Shown: piece by piece, positions 7,384 through 12,265 of the stretch
Layout: each line of letters begins with the position of its first letter
How positions within the stretch are numbered: the stretch's first letter is position 1
Assembly: GCA_027325475.1 (NCBI GenBank)
Contig: DAIEFO010000034.1
Location: forward strand, 1-12,265
Length of the DNA: 12,265 nucleotides
Source of the DNA: Desulfobacteraceae bacterium
Lineage (GTDB): Bacteria; Desulfobacterota; Desulfobacteria; Desulfobacterales; Desulfatirhabdiaceae
Reading direction: 5' to 3'
Position numbers and translations under genes: made by a program
Notes under the pieces: model-generated
The model's input: only the letters and a program-made list of their open reading frames with translations
The model's database searches: none
Told to the model about the DNA's origin: nothing

Positions 7384-9512
7384 CCGTTCTTTTTCTCCAA
7401 AGCGTTCAGGGTCTGGTTGGCGGAGTCGGTGATGGAGGTGCCGGGGCCAAATACGGCGACGGCGCCTGCGGCAAACAGAAAATCGTAGTCTGCCGGCGGA
7501 ATGACACCACCCACCACAACCTGGATATCATCACTGCCGCCTGCTTTCAGGGCGGCGATGAGCTGAGGCACCAGCGTTTTGTGACCAGCAGCCAGGCTGG
7601 AAACGCCCACGATATGCACATCGTTTTCAATCGCCATTTTTGCGGCTTCTTCCGGGGTCTGGAACATGGGGCTGAGATCCACGTCAAACCCAAGATCTGC
7701 ATATGCGGTCGCTACCACCTTCACCCCACGGTCGTGGCCATCCTGCCCCATCTTGGTGAGCAGAATTCTGGGCCGACGGCCATGTGCATCCGCAAAATCC
7801 TGAGTTCGTTTCCGGATAGCGTCAATACGGGACGTATCGGCATATTCAGACGCATACACACCGGAAATACACTGTGTGGTGGCTATAAAACGGCCGAAGA
7901 CTTTTTCCATGGCATCCGATACCTCTCCAACGGTGGCGCGCAGGCGAATGGCTGAAATGCTGGCTTCCAGAAGGTTCCCGCCGCTTTCCGCGCAGTGAGT
8001 CAGATGATCCAGGGCCGCCTTCACGGCGCCGGCATCCCGTTTCGCCCTGAGTTCTTTCAGACGCGCCACCTGTTCCAGGCGCACGGCGTCGGTGACTTCG
8101 CGGACATCGTCTAAGGGTTTTTCCTCGATTTTATATTTGTTGACACCGACGATGACATCCAGCCCCTGATCAATGCGGGCCTGTTTCCTGGCAGCCGACT
8201 CTTCGACACGAAGTTTAGGCATGCCGGTTTCAATGGCTTTGGCCATGCCGCCCAGCGCCTGAACTTCGTTGATGATCTTGCGGGCTTCCCGAACAATGCC
8301 GTCGGTCAGGGCTTCCACATAATAAGAACCGGCCAGCGGATCCACCACATGGCAAATCTGGGATTCTTCCTGAACAATGATCTGGGTGTTGCGGGCGATG
8401 CGCGCGGAAAATTCCGTGGGAAGTCCGACGGCTTCATCGAAAGAATTGGTGTGCAGGGACTGCGTGCCGCCTAACGCTGCGGACATACATTCCAGCGTGG
8501 TGCGGATGATGTTGTTGTACGGATCCTGCTGGGTCAGGCTCCAGCCGGAAGTCTGGCAGTGGGTTCTGAGCATCAGGGATTGCTTGTTTTTGGGGTTGAA
8601 GGGCTTGATCAGTTCATGCCACAGGAACCGGGCGGCTCTCAGCATGGCGATTTCCATGAAGAAATTCATGCCGATGCCAAAGAAAAATGACAGCCGGGGG
8701 GCAAACGTATCGATGTCCGTGCCGGTCGCCAGAGCGGCCTTGACGTATTCCAGACCATCGGCCAGCGTGAAAGCGGTCTGGAGCACCGAGTTGGCGCCTG
8801 CTTCCATCATATGGTAGCCGCTGATGCTGATCGTGTTGTATTTCGGCATCTCCTTGGAGCTGAAGGCCATGATGTCCGAGATGATCCGCATGGACGGGGT
8901 CGGCGGATAGATATAGGTGTTGCGGGTCAGGTATTCTTTCAGGATATCGTTCTGGATGGTGCCGGTCAGTTTTTCCTGGGGAACGCCCTGTTCTTCGGCG
9001 GCCACGATGTAACCGGCCAGTACGGGAAGCACCGCGCCGTTCATGGTCATGGAGACGGACATCTGATCGAGCGGAATCTGATCGAAGAGAATTTTCATGT
9101 CTTCGACGGAATCCACCGCGACGCCGGCTTTGCCGATATCGCCCACAACGCGGGGGTGATCCGAGTCGTACCCTCTGTGGGTGGCCAGATCGAAGGCCAC
9201 GGAAAGGCCCTTTTGTCCGGCGGCAAGATTCTTTCGATAAAATTCATTGGATTCCCGTGCGGTTGAAAATCCGGCGTACTGACGGATGGTCCAAGGTCTG
9301 CCCGCATACATGGTGGCCATCGGGCCCCGGACAAACGGCGCAAGACCGGGAAGGGTATTGACATGCTCCATGCCTTCAAGGTCTTCGGCGGTATAAAGCG
9401 CCTTGACCCGGATGCCTTCGGGCGTCATCCAGTCTAAGGCGTCCGGAGATTTTCCTTTCAGCAGTTTGGTGGCAAGTTCTGTCCATTCTTGTTTTTGCGG
9501 ATGTTCCGACAT
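7380..9512 (-). CDS. scpA: Methylmalonyl-CoA mutase, single-chain (catalytic + B12 domains)
   Basis: This adenosylcobalamin enzyme interconverts (R)-methylmalonyl-CoA and succinyl-CoA. The 710 residues carry both the N-terminal TIM barrel and the C-terminal cobalamin domain, the layout of homodimeric or alpha-type mutases. In RPWTIRQYAGFSTA, R72, R77 and Y79 correspond to Arg82, Arg87 and Tyr89 of the Propionibacterium enzyme. R197 in LTRNTYIYPP matches Arg207, and H234 in SGYHMMEAGA matches His244. The Tyr/Arg pair is that of a methylmalonyl-CoA mutase; isobutyryl-CoA mutases carry Phe and Gln there. DGHDRG at 591-596 gives the base-off cobalt ligand H593. The start at 9512 has AAAGGAGA upstream. 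The gene sits after mce and overlaps meaB by 4 bp. Nothing suggests truncation or loss of activity. Confidence 0.97.
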   Translation of the reverse strand: MSEHPQKQEWTELATKLLKGKSPDALDWMTPEGIRVKALYTAEDLEGMEHVNTLPGLAPFVRGPMATMYAGRPWTIRQYAGFSTARESNEFYRKNLAAGQKGLSVAFDLATHRGYDSDHPRVVGDIGKAGVAVDSVEDMKILFDQIPLDQMSVSMTMNGAVLPVLAGYIVAAEEQGVPQEKLTGTIQNDILKEYLTRNTYIYPPTPSMRIISDIMAFSSKEMPKYNTISISGYHMMEAGANSVLQTAFTLADGLEYVKAALATGTDIDTFAPRLSFFFGIGMNFFMEIAMLRAARFLWHELIKPFNPKNKQSLMLRTHCQTSGWSLTQQDPYNNIIRTTLECMSAALGGTQSLHTNSFDEAVGLPTEFSARIARNTQIIVQEESQICHVVDPLAGSYYVEALTDGIVREARKIINEVQALGGMAKAIETGMPKLRVEESAARKQARIDQGLDVIVGVNKYKIEEKPLDDVREVTDAVRLEQVARLKELRAKRDAGAVKAALDHLTHCAESGGNLLEASISAIRLRATVGEVSDAMEKVFGRFIATTQCISGVYASEYADTSRIDAIRKRTQDFADAHGRRPRILLTKMGQDGHDRGVKVVATAYADLGFDVDLSPMFQTPEEAAKMAIENDVHIVGVSSLAAGHKTLVPQLIAALKAGGSDDIQVVVGGVIPPADYDFLFAAGAVAVFGPGTSITDSANQTLNALEKKNG

Positions 9513-9534
9513 GGTGTTCTCCTTTGTTGCAAAT

Positions 9535-9593
9535 CCATGAAATCAGAAAACCAGGCCTGTTTCAGAAACGGATTCCGAATTCATGGAACAGGC
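9535..9593 (-). other. Foldable mce-mutase intergenic segment
   Basis: Two alternative stems share this 95-bp gap. CCATGAA (9535-9541) pairs with TTCATGG (9580-9586), and GCCTGTTTC (9555-9563) pairs with GGAACAGGC (9585-9593) with one G-U pair. They overlap and so exclude each other. No U-run follows on the minus strand, so a terminator is unlikely. An RNA processing or stability element, or chance, is possible. Confidence 0.3.
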
Positions 9594-9607
9594 GGCTCTC
9601 AAATGGT

Positions 9608-10015
9608 TTAGTTATCTCTCTGGCACAGTTCTACAAGAATGCCGTTGGTGGCCTTGGGATGCAGAAAGGCAATTTTGGCTCCGCCTGCGCCAATCCGTGG
9701 TTTTTCGTCAATCAGCTTGATGCCTTTGGCTTTTAATTCTTCCAGGGCAGCCTCTATGTTTTCCACACGAAACGCCACATGCTGAATGCCTTCCCCGCGT
9801 TTTTCCAGATATTTGGCGATGGGGCCGTCCGGCGCTGTGGATTCCAGAAGTTCGATTTCGCTTTCTCCCACCGGGAAAAAAGCAGTCGTCACTTTCTGTT
9901 CCTGAACCGTTTCCGCTCCGGCAAAGGACAGACCCAGTGTTTCCGTCCAGAAATTTTTACGTTCATCGATGCTGCTGACAGCGATCCCCAGATGATCAAT
10001 TTTCAATACTTTCAT
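9608..10015 (-). CDS. mce: Methylmalonyl-CoA epimerase (VOC fold)
   Basis: This enzyme interconverts (S)- and (R)-methylmalonyl-CoA, linking the carboxyltransferase product to the mutase substrate. The 135-residue protein has two beta-alpha-beta-beta-beta (VOC) modules. Likely metal ligands are H8 in IDHLGIAV, a glutamate of ESEIELLE (E53 or E55), H79 in GIQHVAFRV and E129 in GILVELC. The length is typical. The start at 10015 has GGGGAG upstream. It is the first enzyme gene after tetR and lies 95 bp before the mutase gene, so the assignment rests on both family features and context. A glyoxalase is the family alternative, but the neighbours make it unlikely. Confidence 0.95.
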   Translation of the reverse strand: MKVLKIDHLGIAVSSIDERKNFWTETLGLSFAGAETVQEQKVTTAFFPVGESEIELLESTAPDGPIAKYLEKRGEGIQHVAFRVENIEAALEELKAKGIKLIDEKPRIGAGGAKIAFLHPKATNGILVELCQRDN

Positions 10016-10165
10016 GATATGCTCCCCATCACTGACATTCTGTAGAATTGATAAAAAATTTTTAATCCCATATCGGAACGATAGAAGGAACGTCGCAACA
10101 CGGCGATCCCCTTTGCAAAACAGACGATTTTTTACGAAGCTGTCGCTTTTACTTCCTGATTCTCA
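10016..10165 (-). promoter_or_regulatory. tetR-mce intergenic region with possible internal control
   Basis: This 150-bp gap separates the tetR stop from mce. A 6-bp stem CCTGAT/ATCAGG (10155-10160 and 10165-10170) with a GNRA-type loop on the minus strand surrounds the tetR stop. A direct repeat GGAACG-N6-GGAACG lies at 10075-10092, and an A/T-rich palindromic tract (AAAAATTTTT) at about 10054-10063. A weak minus-strand promoter (TTGCGA, 17 bp, CGATAT) can be drawn but is far from consensus. An internal promoter for the enzyme genes is possible, but the sequence does not settle it. Confidence 0.3.
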
Positions 10166-10780
10166 TCAGGGAGCGGAAATCGCCCGCCATACCATTTCAA
10201 ACTGCGCATAAGCCTGTGTGGCCAGGTTGTCCCTCTGCCCGCGTGACACCCACATGAAAAATGTGCGCTGAACAAACCCCATCATGAAGTCCAGCAGAAC
10301 CCCGGCCCGGACATTGGCATTCAGGATGCCTTCTTTTTGTCCCTGACGCAGCACTTCGAGAAAGAGGTTCATCATCTTTTTCTGCTGGAATGTTTTGTCC
10401 GCCATCCAGGTCTTCATGGGAAGCGTCATGAACAGTATCTTGCCCAGCGCAGGATTACGTTCATAATAATCGAGCTGCAGCCAGAAAACTTTCCGGAGTT
10501 TTTCCTTTAGATCCTCGATGCCCTGAAGATGATCCATGATCCGGTCCGTCAGTTTTCCCAGCCATACATCAACAACGGCAAACACCAGTCCTTCCTTGCT
10601 GCCGTAATATCCATAAATAGTACTGAAACTGACGCCGGCTTTTTTGGCGACCGTGCGGATATTGGCCTGATGGAAATCAGATTCGGAAAAAATTTCCAAT
10701 ACCGCAGATTCCAGCCGTTTCTGGATTTCAGATTTGAAAACCTTGTTACTGCCTGATGTATTTGTAGCGTCAACTGTCAA
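10166..10780 (-). CDS. TetR/AcrR-family transcriptional regulator
   Basis: This 204-residue protein is probably the repressor of its own operon. The N-terminal three-helix DNA-binding domain (about residues 18-66) contains the helix-turn-helix NIRTVAKKAGVSFSTIYGYYGSKEGLV (given by position: about 40-65; key residues G49, T54, Y56, Y59). The C-terminal helical domain is hydrophobic and Met/Phe-rich (for example LLDFMMGFVQRTFFMWV), as in regulators that bind acyl-CoA-like or other hydrophobic ligands; the ligand is not identifiable. The start is TTG at 10780. An in-frame TAG lies a few codons upstream, and the nearby ATG at 10785 is out of frame. The upstream purine stretch is weak. Because it leads the propionate genes and a palindromic operator lies at the predicted promoter, I infer regulation of propionyl-/methylmalonyl-CoA metabolism. 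Confidence 0.88.
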   Translation of the reverse strand: MTVDATNTSGSNKVFKSEIQKRLESAVLEIFSESDFHQANIRTVAKKAGVSFSTIYGYYGSKEGLVFAVVDVWLGKLTDRIMDHLQGIEDLKEKLRKVFWLQLDYYERNPALGKILFMTLPMKTWMADKTFQQKKMMNLFLEVLRQGQKEGILNANVRAGVLLDFMMGFVQRTFFMWVSRGQRDNLATQAYAQFEMVWRAISAP

Positions 10781-10796
10781 AACATGTCCGTTAAAC

Positions 10797-10817
10797 TATT
10801 TAATATTACATTAAATA
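10797..10817. promoter_or_regulatory. 21-bp AT-rich inverted repeat next to the tetR start
   Basis: TATTTAAT (10797-10804) and ATTAAATA (10810-10817) are perfect 8-bp arms around a 5-bp centre, 16 bp upstream of the tetR TTG codon. The size and symmetry suit a TetR-family operator, but the surrounding DNA is very AT-rich, so chance palindromes are more frequent here. Confidence 0.4.
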
Positions 10818-10944
10818 TTCTTGTTCATAAAAATATTGGGAACGCATCGAAATAATGCAAAAATATTGTTACAGACAAAAAATAATTATAACTATTTGAT
10901 TTATTTTAATAAATAAATTTTGATATATTTTTTTAAAAAAAATA

Positions 10945-10959
10945 CGAAACATTGTTTCG
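10945..10959. promoter_or_regulatory. Perfect 15-bp palindrome, probable TetR-family operator
   Basis: CGAAACA (10945-10951) and TGTTTCG (10953-10959) are perfect arms around one base. The core GAAAC-N3-GTTTC fits the G/C-AAAC-N2-4-GTTT-G/C pattern known for the TetR-family fatty-acid regulator PsrA. It starts 5 bp downstream of the -10 element of the minus-strand promoter and covers the predicted transcription start (about 10957), an ideal repressor position. It stands out by its GC content from the A/T tracts around it. Confidence 0.6.
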
Positions 10960-10963
10960 ATTT

Positions 10964-10992
10964 CTGATATATGAATGGTATTGTTATGTCAA
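10964..10992 (-). promoter_or_regulatory. Sigma-70-type promoter for the tetR-propionate operon
   Basis: On the minus strand a consensus -35 TTGACA (10992-10987) is followed after 17 bp by TATCAG (10969-10964) as -10. Transcription would start near 10957, giving a leader of about 177 nt before the tetR start. The A/T-rich DNA downstream and the palindrome over the start support a regulated promoter. Confidence 0.55.
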
Positions 10993-11034
10993 GTGGAAAA
11001 TGAAAGGCGTTGTTTTCGACGGGTTTGTAACCAG

Positions 11035-11112
11035 GGTTGCCCTTTGAGTCTCTCTAAGCAGATAAAGGTGAAAATTGACCTGTTGCCAGACCATCGACAA
11101 TAATCTGTTGCC
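11035..11112 (+). repeat. Three copies of GTTGCC around the plus-strand promoter
   Basis: GTTGCC occurs at 11035-11040, 11082-11087 and 11107-11112. The last two are part of a longer CTGTTGCC repeat 25 bp apart, one in the spacer and one just after the -10 element. They could be a binding site array for a regulator of the sigma operon. The motif is short, so confidence is low. Confidence 0.3.
11075..11104 (+). promoter_or_regulatory. Sigma-70-type promoter for the small protein-sigma-anti-sigma operon
   Basis: TTGACC (11075-11080) and AATAAT (11099-11104) are separated by 18 bp and each differs from consensus at one position. A start near 11111 would give a leader of about 27 nt before the AAGGAG site of the small gene. 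An autoregulated promoter read by the ECF sigma factor may also exist, but I could not identify its motif. The upstream stretch 10993-11074 holds no convincing gene. Confidence 0.5.
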
Positions 11113-11137
11113 CTGCTAAACAAGAAGGAGTAATACC

Positions 11138-11305
11138 ATGAAAGAACTATTGATCATACTGGCGGTCGTTGCGGGCTGGATAGTCCTGCAGACATACATA
11201 CTGCCTAAACTTGGAGTTTCCACGTGAATGAAAGATGCCTGTCAGGTGACAGGCAAGAAAGTGAATGCCAAATCCATCAGACCCAAAGATCAAACAGGAC
11301 GGTGA
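11138..11305 (+). CDS. Candidate small membrane selenoprotein (UGA at 11225-11227 read as Sec)
   Basis: The ATG at 11138 has a strong AAGGAG site 7 nt upstream (11125-11130). The first 29 codons encode MKE, one hydrophobic span (about residues 4-22) and PKLGVST, then TGA at 11225-11227. The frame continues for 25 more codons to TGA at 11303-11305, with MKDAC directly after the UGA. A SECIS-like hairpin lies at 11236-11255. With Sec the product is 55 residues: one membrane helix followed by a short basic tail with U30-x4-C35, a possible selenenylsulfide/thiol redox pair. Without Sec it is a 29-residue membrane peptide ending at 11227. The tail overlaps the sigma gene by 41 nt in another frame. 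Membrane orientation is unclear. I do not recognise a named family. The gene is well supported; the Sec reading is inference from the hairpin, its spacing and the following Cys. Confidence 0.62.
11236..11255 (+). promoter_or_regulatory. Bacterial SECIS-like hairpin
   Basis: TGCCTGTC (11236-11243) and GACAGGCA (11248-11255) form a perfect 8-bp stem with loop AGGT. The loop starts 16 nt after the UGA at 11225-11227. Bacterial SECIS elements lie just after the UGA, with the apical loop about 16-37 nt away and a G among its first two loop bases; in E. coli fdhF the loop begins AGGU, 17 nt after the UGA. No T-run follows, so it is not a terminator. It also sits just before the sigma start at 11265 and could affect its translation. 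Confidence 0.6.
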
Positions 11306-11879
11306 TTTTGAGCTGATTCAGGCCATTAATGCCGGTCATACCGAATTGTTTACAGAGCTGGTAAGCCGATATGAGCGCAAACTGTACAATTTCGGTATGC
11401 GGATGTGCCGGGACGTTCAGGATGCAGAAGATGTGCTTCAGGATACATTCCTGAACGTTTTCAAATATCTGAAAGACTTTCGTTATGAAACAAAATTCAA
11501 GAACTGGCTTTACCGTATTGCTACCAGCACTTGTCTGAAAAAAAGAAGAAAGTCCCGGTTTGCTCCAGACAGAGAACTGTCTCTGGATGAATTTCTTCCC
11601 AAAGAAGAAGCTGAAATTCCTGTCCAGACGCCTGCCTGGGCGTCGCTGCCTTTGGACCAGCTCTTAAATGAAGAACTGTCGTCCATCATAAAAGAAGGCA
11701 TCCTGTCGCTCCCTGAAAATTACCGTCTGGTGCTGGTGCTGCGAGATATCGAGGGGTTCAGTACTGCTGAGACAGCCCAGGTTCTGGGATTAACCCCTGA
11801 GAATATAAAGGTAAGGCTGCACCGGGCGCGCCTTTTCCTTAGAGAGAAGCTGAAAGATTATTTTTCCCATGACGCATGA
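11265..11879 (+). CDS. ECF-type RNA polymerase sigma factor
   Basis: This 204-residue alternative sigma factor has only regions 2 and 4. Region 2 spans about residues 28-98, with DAEDVLQDTFLNVFKYL (53-69) and FKNWLYRIATSTCLKKRRK (78-96) covering core binding and -10 recognition. Region 4 spans about 136-195, with LPENYRLVLVLRDIEGFSTAET (149-170) and NIKVRLHRARLFLREKL as the -35 recognition helix. The linker between them is acidic and Pro-containing. The start at 11265 is the only ATG that gives a full region 2. Its ribosome binding site (AAGAAAG) is weak and lies right after the SECIS-like hairpin, which suggests coupling to translation of the small upstream gene. The 3' end overlaps the anti-sigma gene by 11 bp. 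Genes controlled are unknown; the RsrA-like partner hints at redox stress. Confidence 0.93.
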   Translation: MPNPSDPKIKQDGDFELIQAINAGHTELFTELVSRYERKLYNFGMRMCRDVQDAEDVLQDTFLNVFKYLKDFRYETKFKNWLYRIATSTCLKKRRKSRFAPDRELSLDEFLPKEEAEIPVQTPAWASLPLDQLLNEELSSIIKEGILSLPENYRLVLVLRDIEGFSTAETAQVLGLTPENIKVRLHRARLFLREKLKDYFSHDA

Positions 11880-12147
11880 CTCTTCACACACAGCATGTTT
11901 GGAATTATTCGAAAAATTGTCGGAATACCTCGACGACGAGCTGGATGAACAGATATGTCAGCAGATCGAAGCCCATGCCGGTAACTGCGTTGCCTGCAAA
12001 ACGTGCCTTGAAACTCTCCGGCAGACCATTGCCTTGTGTCACGCCATGAAACAGAACGAAACACCTGTGCCCGCAAATTTTTCGGATCGCTGGAAAGAAT
12101 GTATCCAGAAAATGGCCTCTGAAGCAGCGGATGCGCATCAATCATGA
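11869..12147 (+). CDS. Zinc-binding anti-sigma factor (ZAS/zf-HC2, RsrA-like)
   Basis: This 92-residue cytosolic protein has no membrane span and should bind and silence the sigma factor encoded just before it. It has the ZAS motif H36-x3-C40-x2-C43, with C10 upstream. The spacing C10, H36, C40, C43 is the same as C11, H37, C41, C44 of Streptomyces RsrA, where these residues bind zinc and form the redox-controlled disulfide. Further cysteines are C30, C46, C57 and one near residue 78. The ATG at 11869 overlaps the sigma gene (stop 11877-11879), which implies coupled, balanced synthesis. Redox control is inferred: the same motif also occurs in ZAS proteins that do not sense redox. Confidence 0.88.
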   Translation: MTHDSSHTACLELFEKLSEYLDDELDEQICQQIEAHAGNCVACKTCLETLRQTIALCHAMKQNETPVPANFSDRWKECIQKMASEAADAHQS

Positions 12148-12265
12148 TGGCTTCGTAAAAATTGATGCCCTCGTAAAAAGCCGATTTCGGGACGGCTTTG
12201 TAAAAAGTTCGCAGGCAAGGCGCGCAAATCCTGAGGAATGAAGCGTACTTTTGGGTACGCTGCAA
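12148..12265. repeat. Structured intergenic repeat-like element, continuing past the window
   Basis: The segment has three related words (CGTAAAAA at 12154-12161 and 12172-12179; TGTAAAAAG at 12200-12208). It has a hairpin AAAGCCG/CGGCTTT (12177-12183 and 12193-12199), which on the minus strand is followed by TTTTTACG, like an intrinsic terminator for transcription entering from the right. It also has a 7-bp hairpin AGCGTAC/GTACGCT (12242-12248 and 12255-12261). No coding frame is convincing. The wording resembles dispersed intergenic repeats I associate with Desulfobacteria, but copy number cannot be seen in one window. Confidence 0.5.

Noticed and set aside
10928..10942. T7A8 tract considered as an intrinsic terminator
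   Set aside because: The stem would be only A-U pairs with no GC content and lies between divergent promoters, so termination is unlikely.
11000..11047. 15-codon frame (MKGVVFDGF...) upstream of the sigma operon, possible leader peptide
   Set aside because: It lies before the predicted plus-strand promoter, has only a weak ribosome binding site and no regulatory hairpin after it.
11858..12265. Minus-strand frame running off the right end over the anti-sigma gene
   Set aside because: It is antisense to the zinc anti-sigma gene and crosses the repeat-like DNA; the translation has no recognisable features.
1..12265. CRISPR arrays, tRNA or rRNA genes, transposase genes
   Set aside because: I saw no regularly spaced repeats, no tRNA-like cloverleaf or rRNA sequence, and no transposase or integrase motifs.

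Overview
The window looks like chromosomal DNA of a sulfate-reducing or syntrophic Desulfobacterota (Deltaproteobacteria, probably Desulfobacteria). This is inferred from a complete methylmalonyl-CoA (propionate) gene set that includes a transcarboxylase-type carboxyltransferase, from moderate GC content in the genes, from a candidate UGA/selenocysteine gene, and from an intergenic repeat-like element at the right end of a kind I associate with these genomes. No 16S rRNA or other taxonomic marker is present, so the assignment is an inference.

Layout: (1) positions 2-112 hold the 3' end of an unrecognised + strand gene. It converges with the long minus-strand operon across a shared hairpin at 109-148. 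(2) Positions 10780 down to 170 hold nine minus-strand genes in one direction: a TetR-type regulator, methylmalonyl-CoA epimerase (mce), methylmalonyl-CoA mutase, the mutase chaperone GTPase meaB, the 12S-type carboxyltransferase, a 76-aa accessory subunit, a 5S carboxyltransferase fused to a 1.3S-like biotin domain, and succinyl-CoA synthetase sucC and sucD. Together they interconvert propionyl-CoA and succinate and couple this to pyruvate/oxaloacetate by carboxyl transfer and to ATP or GTP by SucCD. Junctions within the operon range from a 4-bp ATGA overlap (mutase/meaB) to gaps of 95-150 bp that carry hairpins. One of these, just before sucC, looks like an intrinsic terminator or attenuator.

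(3) Positions 10781-11137 are an AT-rich divergent control region. It has a good minus-strand promoter (TTGACA, 17 bp, TATCAG) whose predicted start lies in a perfect 15-bp palindrome of the GAAAC-N3-GTTTC type, a second 21-bp AT-rich inverted repeat next to the tetR start, and a separate plus-strand promoter. (4) Positions 11138-12147 hold a compact plus-strand operon: a tiny membrane protein, an ECF sigma factor, and a cytosolic zinc-binding (ZAS/zf-HC2) anti-sigma factor whose Cys/His positions match those of redox-sensing RsrA.

The tiny gene is the most interesting item. It has a strong ribosome binding site and encodes 29 residues to an in-frame UGA. That UGA is followed, 16 nt later, by the apical loop AGGU of a perfect 8-bp hairpin, which fits the bacterial SECIS geometry. 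Reading UGA as selenocysteine gives a 55-residue single-span membrane protein with a U-x4-C motif that runs into the start of the sigma gene. The operon may therefore be an undescribed selenium/thiol redox-sensing sigma module. (5) Positions 12148-12265 hold structured, repeat-like intergenic DNA that continues beyond the window.
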